Below, piece after piece: positions 58,814 to 64,000 of a DNA stretch of 64,000 bases. Every line of letters begins with the position of its first letter. Position 1 is the first letter of the stretch. The DNA comes from Haemophilus paracuniculus (GTDB lineage Bacteria; Pseudomonadota; Gammaproteobacteria; Enterobacterales; Pasteurellaceae). Position numbers and translations under genes: made by a program. Below the pieces are notes generated by a model. The model was not told the origin of the DNA, made no database searches, and saw only the letters and a list, made by a program, of their open reading frames with translations. Location of the stretch: positions 62,001 to 126,000 of the forward strand of contig NZ_MUYA01000001.1 of assembly GCF_002015115.1 (NCBI RefSeq). The letters run 5' to 3'.

Positions 58814-59719
58814 ATGAATAAAACTTCCCCTTTTTCGATTTGGTTTAGCACCGCTCGCCCTAAAACCTTACCACTGGCGTTAGCCTCGATTATTGTCGGC
58901 TCGGCATTGGCATTTCGAGCAGGGCAATTTGACCTGATAACCACTTTACTCGCCTTTTTAACCACGATTTTGTTGCAAATCCTATCCAATTTCGCCAACG
59001 ACTACGGCGACCACGTGAAAGGCTCGGACACCGCCGAGCGAATTGGACCATTGCGTGCCATTCAGCAGGGGGCAATCTCGGGCGAGCAATTGAAAAAATC
59101 TCTGTTTGTAGTGGGTGGGCTTGCCTTTTTATCGGGGGCTACCCTCATTGGCTACGCCTATCAAAACGTGCAAGATCTGTTGATTTTTTCAGGATTAGGG
59201 GGGTTGGCGATTGTGGCGGCGATTACCTACACCGTGGGCAAAAAACCTTACGGCTACTTAGGTTTGGGCGATATTTCGGTGCTGATTTTCTTCGGCTTTT
59301 TGGCGGTGCTTGGTACATTTTACTTACAAACCCACCGCTTGCCTGCGGATATTTTACTGCCTGCATTCGGCTGCGGATTGTTCTCGGTGGCGGTACTCAA
59401 TATCAATAATTTGAGGGATATTGAGCAAGATAAAAAAGCAGGCAAAAACACCTTAATCGTGAGAATTGGGGGCGAAAACGGTCGCCGTTACCACCTCGCC
59501 TTACTCTCACTAGCGGTGCTTTTCTACTTAATTTTTGTGCTATTTACTTTCCAAAGTTGGGCAAATTTCCTGTTTTTGCTCACCCTACCGCTGTTAATCA
59601 AACACGCCCTTTTTGTTTACCGCCACAAAGATCCCACCGAACTTCGCCCCCTACTCGGACAAATGGCAGGCTTGGCGTTAATTACCAATTTACTGTTTAG
59701 TGTTGGGATTTGTTTGTAA
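58814..59719 (+). CDS. menA: 1,4-dihydroxy-2-naphthoate polyprenyltransferase
   Basis: A 301-residue UbiA-type membrane enzyme that prenylates DHNA in menaquinone synthesis. First Asp-rich motif: NFANDYGDHVKGSDTAERIG (residues ~63-82); second: NNLRDIEQDKKAGKNTL (~198-214). Eight to nine helices. The open frame reaches back to 58706, but the family starts at MNKTSPFSIWFSTARPKTLP, so I use the ATG at 58814. Confidence 0.95.
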   Translation: MNKTSPFSIWFSTARPKTLPLALASIIVGSALAFRAGQFDLITTLLAFLTTILLQILSNFANDYGDHVKGSDTAERIGPLRAIQQGAISGEQLKKSLFVVGGLAFLSGATLIGYAYQNVQDLLIFSGLGGLAIVAAITYTVGKKPYGYLGLGDISVLIFFGFLAVLGTFYLQTHRLPADILLPAFGCGLFSVAVLNINNLRDIEQDKKAGKNTLIVRIGGENGRRYHLALLSLAVLFYLIFVLFTFQSWANFLFLLTLPLLIKHALFVYRHKDPTELRPLLGQMAGLALITNLLFSVGICL

Positions 59720-59732
59720 CCCCTAAAAAAAT

Positions 59733-59757
59733 AAAAGCGAGAAACTCTCGCTTTTTT
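59733..59757. terminator. Bidirectional terminator between menA and grxA
   Basis: AAAAGCGAG-AAA-CTCTCGCTTTTTT between two converging genes. Confidence 0.88.
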
Positions 59758-59764
59758 GATAGGG

Positions 59765-60028
59765 TTAAACCTCAATCCCAAACCGTTCTTTAACGAGGGC
59801 TTGGAAGTCGGTGCAGCCGCCAACGTGAACGTTGTCGAGGAAGATTTGTGGCACGGTGGCAACTGGTTTGCCGACACGGGGTTCGAGATCTTCTTTGCTG
59901 ATGCCTTTTTCGATCATATCGATAAATTCAAAATCGAAATCCGTTAATTCGGTTTTCATTTTTTCGGCGAGTTGTTTGGCTCGCACGCAGTATGGGCAGG
60001 TCATTCGACCGAAAATTTCTACAAACAT
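59765..60028 (-). CDS. grxA: Glutaredoxin 1-type (GrxA)
   Basis: An 87-residue glutathione-dependent disulfide reductase. It starts MFVEIFGRMTCPYCVRAKQL with the dithiol CPYC active site; ATVPQIFLDNVHVGGCTDF is the glutathione-binding TVP and GG region. The extended middle (FDFEFIDMIEKGISKEDLEP) is characteristic of the GrxA subfamily. It may serve ribonucleotide reductase. Confidence 0.93.
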   Translation of the reverse strand: MFVEIFGRMTCPYCVRAKQLAEKMKTELTDFDFEFIDMIEKGISKEDLEPRVGKPVATVPQIFLDNVHVGGCTDFQALVKERFGIEV

Positions 60029-60094
60029 TTGATGTTCCTTTTTTAATGTAATTGCAAGGGGTGAGATTTTTCAGAAAATCCCACCGCTTGGAAG

Positions 60095-61123
60095 TTATTG
60101 TACAAAGCCAACTAATTTATACACTTCGTCAAGGGTCGCTTTGGCTTTGGTTCTTGCCTTTTCCGCCCCTTCACGGAAGATCTGTTCGAGCAGGGCTTCG
60201 TTGTTACGGTAGTGGTGGTAGCGTTCTTGCAATTCGCTGAGCATTGCGGAAACTTCGTCCGCCACGGCGGTTTTGAGGTGCCCGTACATTTTGCCCTCAA
60301 ATTCTGCTTCTAGTTGTGGAATGGTTTTGCCCGTTACGCTTGCCAAAATATCCAACAAGTTGGACACGCCTGCTTTGTTTTGCACATCATAACGCACCAC
60401 TGGTGGCTCATCGCCATCGGTCATCGCACGTTTGATTTTCTTCGCCACTGATTTCGGGTCTTCCAACAAGCCGATCACGTTGTTGCGGTTGTCGTCGGAT
60501 TTCGACATTTTTTTGGTCGGTTCGAGTAGCGACATCACTCTCGCCCCTGTTTTGGCGATAAAGACTTCTGGCACGGCGAACACAGGTTGCACAAGGTTGC
60601 CGTCGGCGTCTTTTTTGCCGTAGAGAGCGTTGAAGCGGTTCGCAATATCACGGGTGATTTCGAGATGCTGTTTTTGGTCATCGCCGACTGGCACTTGGTT
60701 GGCTTGGTAGAGCAAAATATCCGCCGCCATTAGCACGGGGTAAGTGAACAAGCCGACATTCACATTTTCTTCGTAGCGAGCCGATTTATCTTTGAATTGG
60801 GTCATTCGGCTCATTTCGCCGAAGTAGGTATAGCAGTTCAAAATCCACGCTAATTGGCTATGTTCTGGGACGTGGGATTGAATAAAAATAGTGCTTTTTT
60901 TCGGGTCGATCCCACACGCAAGGTAAAGGGCGAGGGTGTCGAGGGTCGCTTTGCGTAACGCTTCGGGATCTTGACGAACGGTGATCGCGTGCAGATCCAC
61001 AATGCAGAACAGACATTCGTAGTCGTCCTGCATTTTCGTCCATTGGCGTAACGCCCCCAAATAGTTGCCGAGGGTTAATTCGCCAGAGGGTTGAACGCCA
61101 CTAAATACGATAGGTTTGGTCAT
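60095..61123 (-). CDS. trpS: Tryptophanyl-tRNA synthetase
   Basis: A 342-residue class I synthetase. The HIGH-type motif appears as [17 protein letters not shown] and the KMSKS loop as KKMSKSDDN. The C-terminal [17 protein letters not shown] closes the helical domain. The frame extends to 61168, but the family starts [20 protein letters not shown] (ATG at 61123, RBS AAGG). Confidence 0.97.
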   Translation of the reverse strand: MTKPIVFSGVQPSGELTLGNYLGALRQWTKMQDDYECLFCIVDLHAITVRQDPEALRKATLDTLALYLACGIDPKKSTIFIQSHVPEHSQLAWILNCYTYFGEMSRMTQFKDKSARYEENVNVGLFTYPVLMAADILLYQANQVPVGDDQKQHLEITRDIANRFNALYGKKDADGNLVQPVFAVPEVFIAKTGARVMSLLEPTKKMSKSDDNRNNVIGLLEDPKSVAKKIKRAMTDGDEPPVVRYDVQNKAGVSNLLDILASVTGKTIPQLEAEFEGKMYGHLKTAVADEVSAMLSELQERYHHYRNNEALLEQIFREGAEKARTKAKATLDEVYKLVGFVQ

Positions 61124-61330
61124 TGTGATTACCTTTTTATCTAACATTGAATTTGCGTATCTTACCACAAAAAACGAAAAGGACGTTTTGCAAAATTTTC
61201 AGAAATCTCACCCCTTGCAAGCGGTCATTTGTAAAGAGAATTTCCCCCTTTGGCTAAAACTGTGCTAAAATCCCACCGCCTTTGGCACACCATCAACTGA
61301 CAATCAACAACAATAAGAAGGAAAAGAAAA

Positions 61331-61618
61331 ATGGCAAAAGGTCAATCTTTACAAGATCCTTATTTGAACGCACTTCGCCGTGAACGTATCCCTGTTTCAA
61401 TCTACCTTGTGAATGGGATCAAATTGCAAGGTCAAATCGAATCATTCGACCAATTCGTGATTTTATTGAAAAACACCGTGAGCCAAATGGTTTACAAACA
61501 CGCCATTTCAACGGTCGTGCCTGCTCGCTCGGTGTCGCACAACAATAATCATCACGCAGGTCATCAGCAACATCATCAAGCTGCCCAAGCTGAATCGGTG
61601 GCAGAAAAAGCGGAATAA
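61331..61618 (+). CDS. hfq: RNA chaperone Hfq
   Basis: A 95-residue Sm-like hexameric protein that pairs small RNAs with mRNAs. Core [21 protein letters not shown], then [20 protein letters not shown] and the Sm2 motif [10 protein letters not shown]. The C-terminal tail is His/Gln/Ala-rich ([18 protein letters not shown]), shorter than in E. coli. hflX follows with no gap, as in the hfq-hflX order of gammaproteobacteria. Confidence 0.98.
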   Translation: MAKGQSLQDPYLNALRRERIPVSIYLVNGIKLQGQIESFDQFVILLKNTVSQMVYKHAISTVVPARSVSHNNNHHAGHQQHHQAAQAESVAEKAE

Positions 61619-63013
61619 TTGCGTATTAACACTTCACTTTCTTTTGATGATCCTTTGCCAAACGTAGCGGACACGGATGCTACGTTTGGCTTTCTTTCCC
61701 CTGAAAATCCCCCTACCAAACAGCTTTCCCATCAGCAAGATCGGGCGATTTTGGTGCATACTTTTCTGTCGCAAACCAAAGATATTGAGAATTTAGCCGA
61801 ATTTCAAACCCTCGCGGAATCGGCAGGGGTGGAAATTTTAGCCACACTAACTACTTCTCGCTCTGCCCCCCACATCAAATACTTTGTCGGGCAAGGCAAG
61901 GCGGAAGAAATCGCTCAGGCGGTTGAGGAATTTGGGGCAACGGTGGTGTTGGTAAATCATCAACTTAGCCCTGCTCAAAGCCGAAATTTACAGGCATTGT
62001 GCGAATGTCGGGTGGTGGATCGCACGGGCTTAATTTTGGATATTTTCGCCCAGCGAGCCAGATCCCACGAGGGCAAATTGCAGGTGGAACTCGCCCAACT
62101 TCGCCATTTATCCACCCGCTTGGTTCGCCGTTTGGGCAATCAAGATCAGCAAAAAGGCGGGGCGGTCGGCTTACGAGGACCAGGGGAAACCCAGTTGGAA
62201 ACAGATCGCCGTTTGATTAAAGTGCGAATCCAGCAACTGCAAAATCGCCTTGAAAAAGTGAGCAAACAGCGAGATCAAAACCGCAAAACTCGCCAAAAGG
62301 CGGATATTCCCACCATTTCGCTGGTGGGTTACACCAACGCAGGCAAATCCACCCTGTTCAATGCAATTACCAACGCAGGGGTTTATGCCGCCGATCAACT
62401 GTTCGCCACCCTTGATCCCACCTTACGCAAAATGCAGATCCAAGATGTCGGCACCACGATCCTCGCCGACACGGTCGGCTTTATCCGTTTTCTGCCGCAC
62501 GATTTGGTGTCTGCGTTCAAATCGACCCTGCAAGAAACCTGCGAAGCCACCCTGTTGCTGCACGTGATTGATGGGGCGGACGAACGCAAAAACGAAAACA
62601 TTGATGCGGTCAATTTAGTGCTGGACGAAATCGGGGCGTTGGATATTCCGACCTTGTTGGTGTTTAACAAAATCGACAAACTGGCGGGGGTTGAGCCGCA
62701 CATCGAACGCAACGACAAGGGCGAGCCGATTGCGGTTTATCTTTCCGCCCACACGGGCGAGGGGGTGGAATTACTTTATCAAGCCATTCAAGAGCGACTA
62801 CGCAACAAACACACCCGCGAAACCCTGTTATTGCCCGCTACCGCAGGGCAGATTTACACCCAATTTCGTTTGCAAAATTGCATTAAAAACGAGCAATTTA
62901 ACGAATTTGGCGACTGCTTGATCGAGATTGAAATCGACAAAATCCAATGGCAAAAATGGCTGAAACAGTTCCCAGAACTGCACGATTATCGGGAATTTGC
63001 ACAATGGGCGTAG
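61619..63013 (+). CDS. hflX: Ribosome-rescue GTPase HflX
   Basis: A 464-residue GTPase that splits stalled or heat-damaged ribosomes. N-terminal HflX domain (residues ~40-190: [55 protein letters not shown]), then the G domain with [17 protein letters not shown] (~224-240), [10 protein letters not shown] and NKID. The frame opens with a TTG right after the hfq stop; the first ~38 residues are not conserved with E. coli and no ATG lies there, so TTG (or a GTG at the RAILVHTF segment) must be the start. Confidence 0.92.
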   Translation: MRINTSLSFDDPLPNVADTDATFGFLSPENPPTKQLSHQQDRAILVHTFLSQTKDIENLAEFQTLAESAGVEILATLTTSRSAPHIKYFVGQGKAEEIAQAVEEFGATVVLVNHQLSPAQSRNLQALCECRVVDRTGLILDIFAQRARSHEGKLQVELAQLRHLSTRLVRRLGNQDQQKGGAVGLRGPGETQLETDRRLIKVRIQQLQNRLEKVSKQRDQNRKTRQKADIPTISLVGYTNAGKSTLFNAITNAGVYAADQLFATLDPTLRKMQIQDVGTTILADTVGFIRFLPHDLVSAFKSTLQETCEATLLLHVIDGADERKNENIDAVNLVLDEIGALDIPTLLVFNKIDKLAGVEPHIERNDKGEPIAVYLSAHTGEGVELLYQAIQERLRNKHTRETLLLPATAGQIYTQFRLQNCIKNEQFNEFGDCLIEIEIDKIQWQKWLKQFPELHDYREFAQWA

Positions 63014-63750
63014 CCAACGAAAATTTGGAAAAATCCTACCCCTTGCAAGGGACTGTCGAGGTGGTTTTCGCCCATAATGATGAGCCAATTTCGGCGGATT
63101 TTGACTATCCGCCAATGCCGAACCAACTCGCCCCGCACCAAATCAATAAATGGAAAAGTCGCCGAATGGCGAATTTTTTATTAGGGCAACTTTTTCAAAA
63201 ATATCAAATTCCCCTCGCCCAACTTTCTGAAATAAAAAGAACCGAAAGCGGTCGCCCTTTTATTCAAAATCCGCAGGTTGATTTTAATATCAGCCACTCT
63301 GGCGAGTGGGTTGCGGTTATTTTTTGTTGGTCGGAACAACCGAAAAAAGTGGGGATTGATATTGAACATCCGCTAAAAACACGCCGTTACCAAAATTTAA
63401 TTGAGTATTACGCTAATCAAACGGAAAAAGATTATTTTCTTGCCTCAGAAAAACTTAGCCAAAATAAACTCAAAAATGATTTTTATTTAAGCTGGTGCTT
63501 ACGGGAAGCGGTTTTGAAATCACAAGGGGTTGGCATTATTAAATTATCGGAAGTGAAACATTTTCCGCAACAGCAAACCATTTATTCCGATTATTGCCCC
63601 AAAGGCTATTTTCATTTTTATGATAATTTTCCGTTTTATCTCGGTTATTTTTATCAACAAGGTTTACTGCAAGCGAAATTATCCCAATGGCAAAATCATC
63701 AATTTAATTTAATCGAAAATGAACTTCCCCTTATTTATCAAGTAAATTAA
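63004..63750 (+). CDS. 4'-phosphopantetheinyl transferase superfamily protein
   Basis: A 248-residue Sfp/HetI-like enzyme that would attach the CoA-derived 4'-phosphopantetheine arm to a carrier protein. Magnesium motif VGIDIEHP (residues ~122-129) and the second motif [13 protein letters not shown], where the usual Lys of (W/F)xxKEA is Arg. It starts inside the end of hflX (ATG at 63004, 10-base overlap). No carrier-protein or synthetase gene is near, so the target is unknown. Confidence 0.83.
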   Translation: MGVANENLEKSYPLQGTVEVVFAHNDEPISADFDYPPMPNQLAPHQINKWKSRRMANFLLGQLFQKYQIPLAQLSEIKRTESGRPFIQNPQVDFNISHSGEWVAVIFCWSEQPKKVGIDIEHPLKTRRYQNLIEYYANQTEKDYFLASEKLSQNKLKNDFYLSWCLREAVLKSQGVGIIKLSEVKHFPQQQTIYSDYCPKGYFHFYDNFPFYLGYFYQQGLLQAKLSQWQNHQFNLIENELPLIYQVN

Positions 63751-63762
63751 AGGTATTAAAAA

Positions 63763-64000
63763 ATGGCAAACATTCTTCAATTTTCAAAAAATGATTTAGA
63801 AATTATTAAACGTGAAACGGTTTATCAAGGGCATTTTGAATTTCAACGGGTGCATTTCCGCCACAAACTTTTTTCAGGGGGCGTGAGCGGCGAGGTAGTG
63901 CGAGAACTGTTAATCAAAGGGGCAGCTTCAGCGTTAATCGCCTACGATCCCGTGTTGGATAATGTGGTGCTGGTCGAGCAGGTGCGAATTGGGGCTTACG
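63763..64000 (+). CDS. nudF: ADP-ribose pyrophosphatase, N-terminal part (partial)
   Basis: The first 79 codons of a Nudix hydrolase; the window ends inside it. The opening NDLEIIKRETVYQGHFEFQR and the strands VRELLIKGAASALIAYDP, VVLVEQVRIGAY match the NudF dimerisation region, ahead of the Nudix box, which is beyond the window. It hydrolyses ADP-ribose to AMP and ribose 5-phosphate. It follows the PPTase gene by 12 bp. Confidence 0.85.
   Translation, partial: MANILQFSKNDLEIIKRETVYQGHFEFQRVHFRHKLFSGGVSGEVVRELLIKGAASALIAYDPVLDNVVLVEQVRIGAY

Overview
The window is a 64-kb piece of a Pasteurellaceae chromosome. Three things support this: the gene set and local gene orders (coaBC-dut-slmA opposite radC-rpmB-rpmG; rpmH-rnpA-yidD-yidC), dozens of DNA-uptake signal sequences with the ACAAGCGGT core of the Actinobacillus pleuropneumoniae/Mannheimia type, and simple-sequence contingency repeats like those of Haemophilus. 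I cannot name the genus or species from sequence alone.

Layout. 1-4.1 kb: end of a SulP transporter, then surE, a DedA-like yqaA and three tandem paralogous lipoproteins ending in nlpD. 4.2-9.4 kb: ilvC, tag, nhaA, rpmG, rpmB and radC on the minus strand. 9.4-12.7 kb: coaBC, dut, slmA, yheU and crp on the plus strand. 12.8-24.9 kb: a long minus-strand run of ftsN, rsmJ, an M15 carboxypeptidase, dapE, yffB, folP, trmA, maoP, mnmE, a tacAT-like toxin-antitoxin pair, yidC, yidD, rnpA and rpmH. 25-28.2 kb: dps behind an OxyR-like site, then an AT-rich pair made of a membrane-anchored NERD-nuclease-like protein and a glycine-zipper peptide. 28.2-37.2 kb: an acyl-CoA synthetase and a type I restriction-modification locus (hsdM, rhuM, a frameshifted hsdS, hsdR). 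37.2-43.4 kb: cyuA, mqo, a YccS-like protein and a permease. 43.6 kb: thrC. 45-49 kb: part of an enterobacterial-common-antigen-type cluster (wecD, wecE, wzxE) with a phase-variable glycosyltransferase inserted. 49-51.4 kb: ilvA and slyD. 51.6-56.7 kb: afuABC, split by a broken EamA permease gene. 56.8-64 kb: small envelope genes, trmO, menA, grxA, trpS, hfq, hflX, a phosphopantetheinyl transferase and the start of nudF.

Most of this is ordinary housekeeping: translation and tRNA modification, branched-chain amino acids, envelope and cell division. The less ordinary layer consists of four things. First, two repeat-tract switches: (GCAA)17 inside the glycosyltransferase, which is out of frame here, and five 7-bp repeats inside a predicted promoter, where removing two units would give an ideal 17-bp spacer. 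Second, three families of dispersed intergenic elements whose flanks are conserved but whose hairpin stems differ in sequence and stay perfectly paired. Third, a recurrent variant uptake-type motif with AAGGGGT in place of AAGCGGT. Fourth, accessory modules in otherwise conserved surroundings: tacAT, NERD plus glycine-zipper peptide, the hsd locus, the glycosyltransferase and the EamA remnant. A near-perfect CRP site at class II spacing before afuA suggests that afuABC is a carbon-source transporter, not an iron transporter; crp itself lies in the window.

No tRNA, rRNA, CRISPR array, transposase or prophage was seen.
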